From: Rhodanobacter sp.
GTDB lineage: Bacteria > Pseudomonadota > Gammaproteobacteria > Xanthomonadales > Rhodanobacteraceae
Reading direction: 5' to 3'
DNA length: 64,000 bases
Assembly: GCA_004322005.1 (NCBI GenBank)
Contig: SCRF01000049.1
Span: 99,951-163,950, forward strand
Part shown: in pieces, positions 39,089-47,577 of the stretch
Numbering within the stretch: position 1 is the stretch's first letter
Layout: each line of letters begins with the position of its first letter
Program-made: the position numbers and the translations under genes
The notes under the pieces: generated by a model
The model's database searches: none
The model's input: only the letters and a program-made list of their open reading frames with translations
Told to the model about the DNA's origin: nothing

Positions 39089-39143
39089 GCGTCAGAGCCG
39101 GCTTTCTCGCATTTTTCACTCCTCTGCATTCGTTCCTCGCCGT

Positions 39144-40535
39144 TCAGCGCGGCGGCGGCAAACCGCCCATGCCACCACCCATGCCGCCCATGCCTTTCAT
39201 GGCGCCGCGCATCTGCCGCAGCAGCCCCTTGCTGCCGCCCCTGGACAGCTTGGACATCATTTTTTCCATCTGCATGTACTGCTTGAGCAGGCGGTTGACG
39301 TCGGCTGGCTGGGTACCCGAACCGCGCGCCACGCGGGCGCGGCGCGAGCCGTTCAGCAGGTCCGGATGGCGACGCTCCTTCTTGGTCATCGAACAGATGA
39401 TCGCGATCATCCGGTTCATCTCGCCGTCGTTGACCTTGGACTTGACGCTGTCGGGCAGGTTGGCCACGCCCGGCAGCTTGTCCATCAGCCCGGCCAGCCC
39501 GCCCATGTTGCCCATCTGCTCGAGCTGATCCTTCATGTCGTTGAGGTCGAAGCGCTTGCCCTTCATCACCTTCTGGGCCAGCTTCTGCGCCTTTTCCTGG
39601 TCGACCTTGCGCTCGACCTCCTCGACCAGCGACAGCACGTCGCCCATCCCCAGGATGCGTTGCGCGAGCCGATCGGGATGGAACGGTTCCAGCGCATCGG
39701 TCTTCTCGCCGGCGCCGAGGAACTTGATCGGCCGGCCGGTGACGTAACGCACCGACAGCGCCGCGCCGCCGCGGGCGTCGCCGTCGGTCTTGGTCAGGAT
39801 CACGCCGGTCAGCGGCAGCGCCTCGGCGAACGCCTTGGCGGTGGTGGCGGCGTCCTGGCCGGTCATCGAATCGACCACGAACAGGGTTTCGACCGGCGTG
39901 ACCGCGGCATGCAGGGCCTTGATCTCGGCCATCATCGCCGCGTCCACATGCAGCCGGCCGGCGGTGTCGATGATCAGCACATCGATCACTTCGCGCCTGG
40001 CCGCGGCAACCGCAGCCCGGGCGATGGCGACCGGGTCCTGGCCAGCTTCGGACGGGAAAAACTTCACCCCGACCTGTTCGGCCAGGGTGCGCAATTGCTC
40101 GATCGCGGCCGGGCGATAGACGTCGCAGCTGACCACCATCACCCGCTTCTTCTTGCGCTCGGTCAGCAGGCGCGCCAGCTTGGCCACCGTGGTGGTCTTG
40201 CCGGCGCCCTGCAAGCCGGCCAGCAGCACCACCGCCGGCGGTTGCTGGGCCAGATTCAGCTCGGTATTGGCCGTGCCCATCAGCACGGTCAGCTCGTCGC
40301 TGACCACCTTGATCAGTGCTTGACCGGGCGACAGGCTCTTGAGCACCTCCTGGCCGACCGCGCGCACCTTGACCCGCTGGATCAGCGCCTGCACCACCGG
40401 CAACGCCACGTCGGCCTCGAGCAGCGCAATGCGCACCTCGCGCAGGGCGTCGCGGATGTTTTCCTCGGTCAGCCGGCCGCGGCCGCGCAGACGGTTGACG
40501 GTGGTGGAAAGGCGTTGGCTGAGCGATTCGAACAT
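39144..40535 (-). CDS. ffh: signal recognition particle protein Ffh
   Basis: SRP54 GTPase that binds 4.5S RNA and the signal sequences of membrane proteins emerging from the ribosome. The 463 residues contain the N domain, the P-loop GLQGAGKT near 107-114, DTAGRLHVD, TKTDGDARGGAALS, and the Met-rich M domain starting MGNMGGLAGLMDKLPG with SMTKKERRHPDLLNGSRRARVARGSG. The tail is Gly/Met-rich (MKGMGGMGGGMGGLPPPR). Divergent from ypjD, a common gammaproteobacterial arrangement. Confidence 0.97.
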   Translation of the reverse strand: MFESLSQRLSTTVNRLRGRGRLTEENIRDALREVRIALLEADVALPVVQALIQRVKVRAVGQEVLKSLSPGQALIKVVSDELTVLMGTANTELNLAQQPPAVVLLAGLQGAGKTTTVAKLARLLTERKKKRVMVVSCDVYRPAAIEQLRTLAEQVGVKFFPSEAGQDPVAIARAAVAAARREVIDVLIIDTAGRLHVDAAMMAEIKALHAAVTPVETLFVVDSMTGQDAATTAKAFAEALPLTGVILTKTDGDARGGAALSVRYVTGRPIKFLGAGEKTDALEPFHPDRLAQRILGMGDVLSLVEEVERKVDQEKAQKLAQKVMKGKRFDLNDMKDQLEQMGNMGGLAGLMDKLPGVANLPDSVKSKVNDGEMNRMIAIICSMTKKERRHPDLLNGSRRARVARGSGTQPADVNRLLKQYMQMEKMMSKLSRGGSKGLLRQMRGAMKGMGGMGGGMGGLPPPR

Positions 40536-40564
40536 GACGGGACCGGCGTACGGGAAAGGGGCCG

Positions 40565-40570
40565 ATTATA
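40565..40570 (-). promoter_or_regulatory. perfect -10 box upstream of ffh
   Basis: On the minus strand the sequence reads TATAAT 30 bases before the ffh ATG. No clear -35 hexamer at the expected spacing. Its position in the short divergent region fits an ffh promoter with a very short leader. Confidence 0.45.
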
Positions 40571-40643
40571 GCGGACGGTATGGCCGACGAGCCGGCACGC
40601 TGCGCATGCACGATCGGCCAGCCTTGTGCGACACTGAGGGGCT

Positions 40644-41441
40644 ATGGTCATCCACGCGTTCGCCCTGCTTGCCATCGTGCTTTATCTCGCCGCCGCGGGA
40701 GCGCTGGCGCGCCCGCTGCTCAGCCGTGGCCCGCCGCTGAACCGGCTGGCGCTGGGGCTGGCCGGCGTGGCGGTATTGATCCATGCCGGGATCCTGCTGG
40801 GCATGCACCGCGGCGCGCTGGATCTGCACTTTTTCGCGGCACTGTCGCTGGTCGCCTTCGTGGTGTCGACGCTGACCTTGCTGGTGAATCTCTCGCGCCC
40901 GGTCGCCGCACTGGGCGTGATCGTGTTTCCGCTCACCGCCGTGCTGATCGCAGCGGACAGTTTCCTGGCGCCGCCGACCTTGCCGCAGCCGATGGACTGG
41001 CAGATCAAGCTGCATGTCACGGTGGCGCTGATCGCCTTCAGCGTGCTGTCGATTGCCGCCGCGCTGGCGATCCTGCTGGCGGTGCAGGAACGCGCCTTGC
41101 GCCATCGCCAGTTCGGCCCGTGGCTGCGTGCGCTGCCGCCGCTGACGCTGACCGAGACCCTGCTGTTCCGGCTGATCGGCGCCGGCTTCACGCTGCTTTC
41201 GCTGACCCTGCTGACCGGCGCGCTGTTCGTGGACAACCTGTTTGGCCAGCATCTGGCGCAAAAGACCCTTCTGTCGATCGTGGCGTGGCTGGTGTTCGGC
41301 GTACTGCTCTACGGACGCTGGCGGCACGGCTGGCGCGGCCAGCGCGCGGTGAAGCTGACCCTGATCGGCATGGCCGTGCTGCTGCTGGCGTTCTTCGGCT
41401 CCAAGGCGGTGCTGGAGCTGGTGCTGCATCGGGGGATCTGA
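40644..41441 (+). CDS. ypjD: CcsA/YpjD-family cytochrome c assembly-like membrane protein
   Basis: Inner-membrane protein of 265 residues with about eight hydrophobic helices. The family feature is the tryptophan-containing periplasmic loop with conserved His; here PMDWQIKLHVTVALIAF carries a His and LHFFAALSLV another. Members resemble haem-handling CcsA, but the role of YpjD is not established. Its stop TGA is directly followed by the ATG of purU, so the two are translated from one message. Confidence 0.85.
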   Translation: MVIHAFALLAIVLYLAAAGALARPLLSRGPPLNRLALGLAGVAVLIHAGILLGMHRGALDLHFFAALSLVAFVVSTLTLLVNLSRPVAALGVIVFPLTAVLIAADSFLAPPTLPQPMDWQIKLHVTVALIAFSVLSIAAALAILLAVQERALRHRQFGPWLRALPPLTLTETLLFRLIGAGFTLLSLTLLTGALFVDNLFGQHLAQKTLLSIVAWLVFGVLLYGRWRHGWRGQRAVKLTLIGMAVLLLAFFGSKAVLELVLHRGI

Positions 41442-42305
41442 ATGGGCAGCCAGCAATTCGTCCTGACGCTGTCGTGCCCCGACCGTCCCGGCATCGTGAA
41501 TGCGGTGTCCAGCCATCTCGCCGCGCAGGGCTGCAACATCCTCGAAGCCCAGCAATATGGCGACCCGGAAACCACGCGCTTCTTCATGCGCATCGTGTTC
41601 CATCCATGCGATGCGCAGACGCCGCTCGACGACCTGCGCAACGGCTTCACGGCGGTGGCGCAACGCTTCGGCATGCAATGGACGCTGCGCGACCGCAGCC
41701 AGCGCCGCCGGGTGTTGCTGATGGTGTCGAAATTCGACCACTGCCTGGCGGACATCCTGTACCGCTGGCGCATCGGCGAGCTGCCGATGGAGATCGTCGG
41801 CATCGTCGCCAACCATCCGCGCGATACCTTCCGGCACCTCAACGTCGAGGGCATCCCGTTCCATTACCTGCCCGTCGACAGGAACAGCAAGCTGGCGCAG
41901 GAAGCCCGGGTGCGGGACGTGATCGAACGCACCCGGGCCGAACTGGTGGTGCTGGCGCGCTACATGCAGGTGCTTTCCGATGAACTGGCCGGCACGCTGG
42001 CCGGCCGCTGCATCAACATCCACCACTCGTTCCTGCCCGGTTTCAAGGGCGCGCGGCCCTACCATCAGGCGCACCGCCGCGGCGTGAAACTGATCGGCGC
42101 CACCGCCCACTTCGTCACGCCGGAGCTGGACGAGGGGCCGATCATCGAGCAGGACATCGAGCGCGTGAGCCATCACGACACGCCCGAGGACATGATCCGC
42201 ATCGGCCGCGACATCGAACGCCGGGTGCTGGCGCGCGCGTTGCGCCACGTCCTGGACGACCGCGTGCTGATCGACGGCCGCAAGACGGTGGTTTTCTTCT
42301 CCTGA
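41442..42305 (+). CDS. purU: formyltetrahydrofolate deformylase
   Basis: Hydrolyses 10-formyl-THF to formate and THF, balancing one-carbon pools and feeding PurT. The 287 residues have an N-terminal ACT domain ([21 protein letters not shown]) and a C-terminal formyltransferase domain with [14 protein letters not shown], the catalytic [21 protein letters not shown] (Asn, His) and [11 protein letters not shown] (Asp). Starts immediately after the ypjD stop codon. Confidence 0.95.
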   Translation: MGSQQFVLTLSCPDRPGIVNAVSSHLAAQGCNILEAQQYGDPETTRFFMRIVFHPCDAQTPLDDLRNGFTAVAQRFGMQWTLRDRSQRRRVLLMVSKFDHCLADILYRWRIGELPMEIVGIVANHPRDTFRHLNVEGIPFHYLPVDRNSKLAQEARVRDVIERTRAELVVLARYMQVLSDELAGTLAGRCINIHHSFLPGFKGARPYHQAHRRGVKLIGATAHFVTPELDEGPIIEQDIERVSHHDTPEDMIRIGRDIERRVLARALRHVLDDRVLIDGRKTVVFFS

Positions 42306-42328
42306 CCCGCTATCGCAACGGTGATCCC

Positions 42329-42949
42329 ATGCAACTGATCGGCATGCTCGACTCCCCCTTCGTCCGCCGCACGGCGATTTCGATGCAGATGCTCGGCATC
42401 GCATTCGAGCATCGCTCGCTGTCGGTGTTCCGCGACTTCGACACGTTCCGCCGGATCAACCCGCTGGTGAAGGCACCCACCCTGGTCTGCGACGACGGCG
42501 TACAATTGGTCGACTCCGGCCTGATCATCGATTACCTCGAATCGACCGTCGCGCCGGACCGGCGCCTGCTGCCGGCCGAGCCGGCAAGCCGTCGCGCCGC
42601 GCTGCGGCTGATCGGGGTGGCGCTGTTGGCGGCGGAGAAATCCGTGCAGGTCGTCTACGAGCGCAAGCGCCCGGACGAACTGCGCTACCAACCCTGGCTG
42701 GAGCGGGTGGCCGGACAGCTGAACTCGGCTTGCGCGATGCTCGATGGCGAAATCGGAGCGCTCGCGTCGCCCTGGCTGCAGGGCGAGCAACCGGGCCAGG
42801 CCGACATCACGGTCGCGGTGGCCTGGGGCTTCGTCCAGCTCGTGGTGCCGGAGCTGGTGGCCGCCCGCGATTACCCGGCGCTGGCCGCCTTCGCCGCGCG
42901 CGCCGAACAGTTGCCGGCATTCCGCGCCTGGCCGCTGCCTGCGGACTGA
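42329..42949 (+). CDS. glutathione S-transferase family protein
   Basis: GST-fold protein of 206 residues. The N-terminal thioredoxin-like domain starts MQLIGMLDSPFVRRTAISMQML, has NPLVKAPTLVCDDG with the cis-Pro and LVDSGLIIDYLES with the Glu/Asp-Ser glutathione motif. The C-terminal helical domain ends PALAAFAARAEQLPAF. Follows purU by 23 bases. Its TGA stop lies inside the left target duplication of a MITE-like element. Confidence 0.85.
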   Translation: MQLIGMLDSPFVRRTAISMQMLGIAFEHRSLSVFRDFDTFRRINPLVKAPTLVCDDGVQLVDSGLIIDYLESTVAPDRRLLPAEPASRRAALRLIGVALLAAEKSVQVVYERKRPDELRYQPWLERVAGQLNSACAMLDGEIGALASPWLQGEQPGQADITVAVAWGFVQLVVPELVAARDYPALAAFAARAEQLPAFRAWPLPAD

Positions 42950-42954
42950 TACCC
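42944..42954. repeat. left 11-bp target-site duplication of MITE copy c
   Basis: GACTGATACCC before the element, against GACTGAAACCC at 43126-43136 after it, with one mismatch. The left copy contains the TGA stop of the GST gene. Confidence 0.7.
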
Positions 42955-43125
42955 GAATGGCACTTACGTAAGCGCCGTCATCCCCGCGAAAGCGGGGATC
43001 CAGTGCCTTCCGTGCCCTCCAAACGCTTAAAGGCGCTGGATGACCGGCTTCGCCGTTGTAAAGCGCCTCCCGCTTTCGCGGGAATGACGAAAAACATGAT
43101 TTCGCGCTATAAGCAAGCGCCATTC
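42955..43125. mobile_element. MITE-like element, copy c (171 bp)
   Basis: Terminal repeats GAATGGCACTTACGTAAGCG / GCTATAAGCAAGCGCCATTC and the same inner palindromic arms as copies a and b. The right half carries about 30 extra bases with a small palindrome (GACCGGCTTCGCCG) between the loop and the CCCGCTTTCGCGGG arm. Inserted between the convergent 3' ends of the GST gene and radA. Confidence 0.82.
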
Positions 43126-43138
43126 GACTGAAACCCCT

Positions 43139-44524
43139 TCAGCGACAGGCGTCGATCGCCTCGGACAGGCGCTCCACCCCGATCACCTCGAGTTCGCCGA
43201 CCCGGCCCTTCTTCGGCGCATTCCCCTTCGGCACGATCGCCCGCTTGAAACCGTGCGTGGCCGCCTCCTTCAGGCGCTCCTCGCCGTTGGGCACCGGGCG
43301 GATCTCGCCGGACAGGCCCACCTCGCCGAACGCGATGGTCAGCTCCGGCAGCGGACGGTCGCGCAGGCTGGACAGCACCGCCAGCAGCACCGGCAGGTCC
43401 GCCGCGGTTTCCTGCACGCGGATGCCGCCGACCACGTTGACGAACACGTCCTGGTCGTACGCCGCCACGCCGCCATGCCGATGCAGCACGGCCAGCAACA
43501 TGGCCAGCCGGTTCTGTTCCAGCCCCAGCACGACACGGCGCGGATTGCCCAGCGAGGATTGATCGACCAGCGCCTGCACCTCGACCAGCAGCGGCCGGGT
43601 GCCCTCGCGGGTCACCATCACCGCGCTGCCCGAGGTCGGGCCCGAGTGCGCGGACAGGAAGATCGCCGACGGGTTCGGCACCTCGCGCAGGCCCTTGTCG
43701 GACATCGCGAACACGCCCAGTTCGTTGACCGCGCCGAAGCGGTTCTTGAACGCGCGCAGCACGCGGAAGCGGCTGCCCGATTCGCCCTCGAAATACAGCA
43801 CCGCGTCGACCATGTGTTCCAGCACGCGCGGACCGGCGATGCCGCCGTCCTTGGTGACGTGGCCGACCAGGAACACCGAGGTAGCGGTCTCCTTGGCGAA
43901 GCGCGTCAGCTTGGCCGCCGACTCGCGCACCTGGCTGACCGAGCCGGGCGCCGCCGTGAGCAACTCGGTCCAGATGGTCTGGATCGAATCGATCACCAGC
44001 ACCCGCGGGCGCATCGCCATCGCCTGCTCCAGGACCCGCTCGATGCAGGTTTCGGCCAGTGCCTGCAGCGGCTCCAGCGGCAGGCCCAGCCGCTGCGCAC
44101 GCGAGGCCACCTGCGCCAGCGACTCCTCGCCGGTGACGTAGACACTGGACAGATGCGCGCCCAGGGTGCCCAGCATCTGCAGCAGCAGGGTCGACTTGCC
44201 GATCCCCGGATCGCCGCCGATCAGCACCACCGAGCCCTGCACCAGCCCGCCGCCGAGCACCCGGTCCAGCTCGCCGACGCCGGTCCGCGTGCGTGCCTCG
44301 GTGGTCAACGCCACCGTGGTCAACGGCGTGATGCGCGGTGCGCCGGCCGCCTGGCCGGCATAGCTGGAACGCTGCGCCCCCATCGACGCTTTCGCGCCCG
44401 ACGCCGGCGTCAGCACGATCTCGCTCAGCGTGTTCCACACCCCGCACTCGATGCACTGCCCCTGCCACTTGTTGTGCTCGGCGCCGCACTCGGTGCAGAC
44501 ATAGGCGGTCTTGGCTTTGGCCAC
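43139..44524 (-). CDS. radA: DNA repair protein RadA
   Basis: RecA-like branch-migration ATPase in recombinational repair. The 461 residues start with a four-cysteine zinc finger (CTECGAEHNKWQGQCIECG), then Walker A GDPGIGKSTLLLQ, Walker B VLVIDSIQT, the RadA-specific KNRFG motif (FKNRFGAVNELG) and a C-terminal Lon-protease-like domain (FGEVGLSGEIRPV). Its stop is 3 bases from the right target duplication of the neighbouring MITE. Downstream of alr on the same strand. Confidence 0.96.
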   Translation of the reverse strand: MAKAKTAYVCTECGAEHNKWQGQCIECGVWNTLSEIVLTPASGAKASMGAQRSSYAGQAAGAPRITPLTTVALTTEARTRTGVGELDRVLGGGLVQGSVVLIGGDPGIGKSTLLLQMLGTLGAHLSSVYVTGEESLAQVASRAQRLGLPLEPLQALAETCIERVLEQAMAMRPRVLVIDSIQTIWTELLTAAPGSVSQVRESAAKLTRFAKETATSVFLVGHVTKDGGIAGPRVLEHMVDAVLYFEGESGSRFRVLRAFKNRFGAVNELGVFAMSDKGLREVPNPSAIFLSAHSGPTSGSAVMVTREGTRPLLVEVQALVDQSSLGNPRRVVLGLEQNRLAMLLAVLHRHGGVAAYDQDVFVNVVGGIRVQETAADLPVLLAVLSSLRDRPLPELTIAFGEVGLSGEIRPVPNGEERLKEAATHGFKRAIVPKGNAPKKGRVGELEVIGVERLSEAIDACR

Positions 44525-44611
44525 GGGGATTCCCGGTTGGATGACTGACGATGACGGCGAGCTTAGCCTGCCGCCATCGCAAAGCGCGAGACGCGTCGGC
44601 GCAAAACGCTG

Positions 44612-45700
44612 TCAGTTTTCGTCCTCGACGAACAGCACGCGGCGGGTCATGCCACAGGTGAGGTCGTAGGCGATGGTGCCGGCGTGGGTGGCGACGGTTT
44701 CCACCGGCAGTTCGGGACCCCACAGGGTGACGCGATCGCCCACTTTCGCCGCGGGCGCGTCGCGCAGGTCCAGCGTGATCAGGTCCATCGAGACGCGGCC
44801 GATCAGCGGCACGCGCCGGTCGCCGACCAGCACCGGCGTGCCGGCCGGCGCGCTGCGCGGGTAACCGTCGCCGTAGCCGACCGCGGCGACGCCGACCGCC
44901 ATGTCCTCCGGACAGGTCCAGCTGCCGTTGTAGCCGATGCGTTCGCCGCGCCGCACGCGGTTGATCGCGATCAGCTGTGTACTCAGTGTCATCGCCGGGC
45001 GAAAACCGAAATCCGCACCGCCCCTGCCATCGACCACCGACAGGCCGTACAGCAGGCCGCCAGTGCGCACCCAGTCGCCGCGTGCGCCGGGCCAGCCGAG
45101 CACGGCGGCGGAGTTGGACAACGAGCGCGGCCCGTGCAGATCGCGCGTGGCTTCCATGAAGCAGGCGATCTGCGCGGACGTCCGTTCGCCATCGAACACT
45201 TCGGATTCGGCGAAGTGCGTCAGCAGGCCGATCCCGGGATCGATGCCCGGCATCGCACGCAGTTGCGCGTGCACCTCGGCGACGCGTTCGGGTGCGAAGC
45301 CCAGCCGGTGCATGCCGCTGTCGATCTTCAGCCAGACGCGCAGGCGCCCGCGCATGGGCGATGCGTGGGCGAGCCACTGCAGTTGCACGTCGTGGTGGAT
45401 CGCCGCCTCCAGTGCCAGCCGCTGCATTTCCACGATGTCGCTGGCGCTGTCCGGGCCGGACAACACCACGATGCGCTGGCTGTGGCCCGCGGCGCGCAGG
45501 CGCAGGCCATCGCCCAGCGCGGCCACCGCGAACGCCTCGGCCTCGCCGTTCAGCGCGCGCGCGACCCGCTCCAGCCCATGGCCATAGGCATCGGCCTTGA
45601 CCACCGCCATCACTTTCGCGGGCGCGGCCAGCGCCTTGAGTCGCGCCAGATTGTGGCGCAAGGCGCCGAGGTGGATGGTGGCGACGGTGGTGCGGCTCAT
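44612..45700 (-). CDS. alr: alanine racemase
   Basis: PLP enzyme making D-alanine for peptidoglycan. The 362 residues contain the PLP lysine in VMAVVKADAYGHG near the N-terminus, the second-domain catalytic Tyr in ERIGYNGSW, and RVSMDLITLDL. The frame is open to 45874 through a GGGGACC-rich repeat; ATG 45700 (MSRTTVATIHLGALRHNLA) gives the proper N-terminus. Between dnaB and radA, all minus strand. Confidence 0.95.
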   Translation of the reverse strand: MSRTTVATIHLGALRHNLARLKALAAPAKVMAVVKADAYGHGLERVARALNGEAEAFAVAALGDGLRLRAAGHSQRIVVLSGPDSASDIVEMQRLALEAAIHHDVQLQWLAHASPMRGRLRVWLKIDSGMHRLGFAPERVAEVHAQLRAMPGIDPGIGLLTHFAESEVFDGERTSAQIACFMEATRDLHGPRSLSNSAAVLGWPGARGDWVRTGGLLYGLSVVDGRGGADFGFRPAMTLSTQLIAINRVRRGERIGYNGSWTCPEDMAVGVAAVGYGDGYPRSAPAGTPVLVGDRRVPLIGRVSMDLITLDLRDAPAAKVGDRVTLWGPELPVETVATHAGTIAYDLTCGMTRRVLFVEDEN

Positions 45701-45707
45701 GGGTGGT

Positions 45708-45869
45708 GGGGACCGGGGATCGGGGACCGGGGACCGGAAGTGCCCAGGTCGCGCTGCACTTGCAGGCGCCCCCTCGCTGCTGCTCGTCGGCATGCAGGAA
45801 CCGCGCGCGCGCGCCGCGTCTGCTGGTCCCCGATCCTCGGTCCCCGGTCCCCGATCCCCGACAGCCTCA
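45708..45869. repeat. GGGGACCGGGGATC inverted repeat between dnaB and alr
   Basis: The left arm has iterated GGGGACCGGGGATCGGGG units (45708-45738) and the right arm the complement (45825-45860), separated by about 90 bases with a short CGCGCGCGC run. It would form a very stable cruciform or RNA hairpin. The two in-frame ORF extensions across it are repeat-derived, not coding. Confidence 0.65.
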
Positions 45870-47261
45870 CTCAAAACTCCCCACGAACGAATCCGACGCG
45901 TAGTTCACGAACTTGGTGTAGTGGCCCAGGAAGGTCAGCTTGCACATGTCGGTGGGGCCGTTGCGTTGCTTGCCGATGATGATCTCGGCCATGCCCTTGT
46001 CCTGCGAATCCTTGTTGTAGTACTCGTCGCGGTAGATGAACATGATCACGTCGGCGTCCTGCTCGATCGCGCCGGACTCGCGCAGGTCCGACATCATCGG
46101 CCGCTTGTCGGCGCGCTGCTCCAGCGAGCGGTTCAACTGCGACAGAGCCATCACCGGCACGTTCAACTCCTTGGCAAGCCCTTTCAGTGAACGCGAAATT
46201 TCTGAAATTTCGGTGGCGCGATTCTCCGTGTTGCCGGGCACCTGCATCAGCTGCAGGTAGTCGATCACGATCAGCCCCAGCCCGCCGTGCTCGCGATGCA
46301 GCCGGCGCGCCCGCGAGCGCAGTTCCACCGGCGACAGGCTGGGCGTGTCGTCGATGAAGATCTTCGCATCGGACAGCAGCGCGATCGCGTTGGAGACACG
46401 CGGCCAGTCTTCCTCTTCCAGCGTGCCGTTGCGCAAATGCTGCTGATGGATGCGGCCGACCGAGGAGATCAGGCGGAACGCCAGCTGCGAGGAAGACATT
46501 TCCATCGAGAACACCACCACCGCCTTCTTGCCGCCCAGCGCAGCGGTCTCGGCGATGTTCAGCGCGAAGGCGGTCTTGCCCATCGAGGGGCGCGCCGCCA
46601 CAATGACCAGATCCGACGGCTGCAGACCGGAGGTGAGCGCGTCCAGATCGGCGAATCCGGTGCTGACGCCGGTGAGCTGGCCGCGGTTCTCGTAACGTTC
46701 GGTGAGCAGGCGGAAGGCATCCTTCACCGCCTCGCGCATGGAGACGGAATCCTTCTTGCCGCGTGCGCCGGACTCGGCGATGTGGAACACGCGCTGCTCG
46801 GCGTTTTCCAGCACCTCCTGCATGCTTTTGCCTTCGGGCCGGTAGCCGTCCTCGGTGATCGAGGTGCCGGCGTCGATCAGCTGCCGCAGCACGGATTTCT
46901 CGCGCACGATGTCGGCATACGCGCCGATGTTCGCGGCGCTCGGCGTGCTGTTGGCCAGCTCGATCAGGTAGCCGGCGCCGCCGACCATTTCGGCCAGGCC
47001 GTTGCTCTCGAACCAGTCGCCCAGGGTCACCGCGTCGCACGGCATGCCCTTGTTCGCCAGTTCGTTGATCGCGCGCCAGATCAGCCGGTGATCCTTGCGG
47101 TAGAAATCCTGCTCGGCCAGCCGGTCGGCGACCTTGTCCAGGGCGTCCGGCGCCAGCATCAGGCCACCCAGCACCGCCTGTTCGGCATCGATGGAATGCG
47201 GCGGCACGCGCAATGCCTCGATGGCAGGGGACGAGGGCTTGCGTTCTGGCACAAAGGACAT
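45867..47261 (-). CDS. dnaB: replicative DNA helicase DnaB
   Basis: Hexameric 5'-3' helicase of the replication fork. The 464 residues have the N-terminal primase-interaction domain (PPHSIDAEQAVLGGLM) and the RecA-like motor with Walker A ARPSMGKTAFALN, VVVFSMEMSSSQLAFR, Walker B GLIVIDYLQLM, and ALSQLNRSLEQRADKRPMMSDLRESGAIEQDAD. Downstream of the ribosomal-protein operon and upstream of alr, the usual gammaproteobacterial order. Confidence 0.97.
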   Translation of the reverse strand: MSFVPERKPSSPAIEALRVPPHSIDAEQAVLGGLMLAPDALDKVADRLAEQDFYRKDHRLIWRAINELANKGMPCDAVTLGDWFESNGLAEMVGGAGYLIELANSTPSAANIGAYADIVREKSVLRQLIDAGTSITEDGYRPEGKSMQEVLENAEQRVFHIAESGARGKKDSVSMREAVKDAFRLLTERYENRGQLTGVSTGFADLDALTSGLQPSDLVIVAARPSMGKTAFALNIAETAALGGKKAVVVFSMEMSSSQLAFRLISSVGRIHQQHLRNGTLEEEDWPRVSNAIALLSDAKIFIDDTPSLSPVELRSRARRLHREHGGLGLIVIDYLQLMQVPGNTENRATEISEISRSLKGLAKELNVPVMALSQLNRSLEQRADKRPMMSDLRESGAIEQDADVIMFIYRDEYYNKDSQDKGMAEIIIGKQRNGPTDMCKLTFLGHYTKFVNYASDSFVGSFE

Positions 47262-47415
47262 CGACTTGCCTCGGGGGGAGCAATTGCCTCACGAAAAAAC
47301 GGGCCGCATTCCGACACCTGACGGATCGCGGCACTGACGCTCATCATACGCGGCGCCATCTCACCCGCCGAGACAATAACCCTGTGGATAAGCTGTGTTT
47401 TGTTGTGGATAGAAG

Positions 47416-47505
47416 GGTGAGGAGGGAGTGCAGAGGAGTGAGAAATGAGAGACAGCGGCTTCAGCTTTTCTCTCACTTCTCACTCCTCTGCACTCCCTCC
47501 TCACC
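47416..47505. repeat. GAGGAGTGAGAA hairpin repeat, intact copy
   Basis: Arms GGTGAGGAGGGAGTGCAGAG... and ...CTCTGCACTCCCTCCTCACC are complementary over about 34 bases with a loop of about 20. Same family as the interrupted copy at 38909-39126. Confidence 0.8.
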
Positions 47506-47525
47506 ACTCACTCCCCACCAAACAA

Positions 47526-47547
47526 ACGGGCGCCCTGAGGCGCCCGT
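47526..47547 (-). terminator. terminator of the rpsF-rpsR-rplI operon
   Basis: Perfect stem ACGGGCGCC/GGCGCCCGT with a four-base loop, followed on the minus strand by TTGTTTG, 30 bases after the rplI stop. The T-tract is imperfect. Confidence 0.65.
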
Positions 47548-47577
47548 CCTGATGCAGCTTCGTGCGATGTGCGACGG

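Larger units (their letters stand above)
38909..39126. repeat. GAGGAGTGAGAA hairpin repeat interrupted by a MITE
   Basis: Left arm at 38909-38929 (GAGAGGAGTGAGAAACGAGAG) and right arm at 39103-39126 (complement ending CACTCCTCTGC) would form a compact hairpin if the inserted element and one copy of its 11-base target repeat were removed. A second, uninterrupted member of this family lies at 47416-47505. Confidence 0.65.
38663..39143. other. 481-bp intergenic region with nested repeats
   Basis: Between the SLC13 start and the ffh stop. The first 240 bases hold no gene I can see. From 38909 to 39126 lies a GAGGAGTGAGAA hairpin repeat split by a MITE-like element (38945-39088). Confidence 0.7.
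47262..47577. other. intergenic region between rplI and dnaB with a hairpin repeat and terminator
   Basis: 316 bases, no gene seen. Contains the intact GAGGAGTGAGAA repeat (47416-47505) and the rplI terminator (47526-47547). The remaining 150 bases next to dnaB presumably hold its promoter; no clear -10/-35 pair found. Confidence 0.6.

Noticed and set aside
25571..43125. Rho-independent terminators at the GTCATCCCCGCGAAAGCGGG palindromes
   Set aside because: Stem-loops lack T-runs and are bounded by terminal inverted repeats and, in two cases, 11-bp direct repeats, which fits transposable elements better.
45701..45874. 58-residue N-terminal extension of alanine racemase
   Set aside because: It translates the GGGGACC inverted repeat (DRGPGTEDRGP), so it is repeat-derived.
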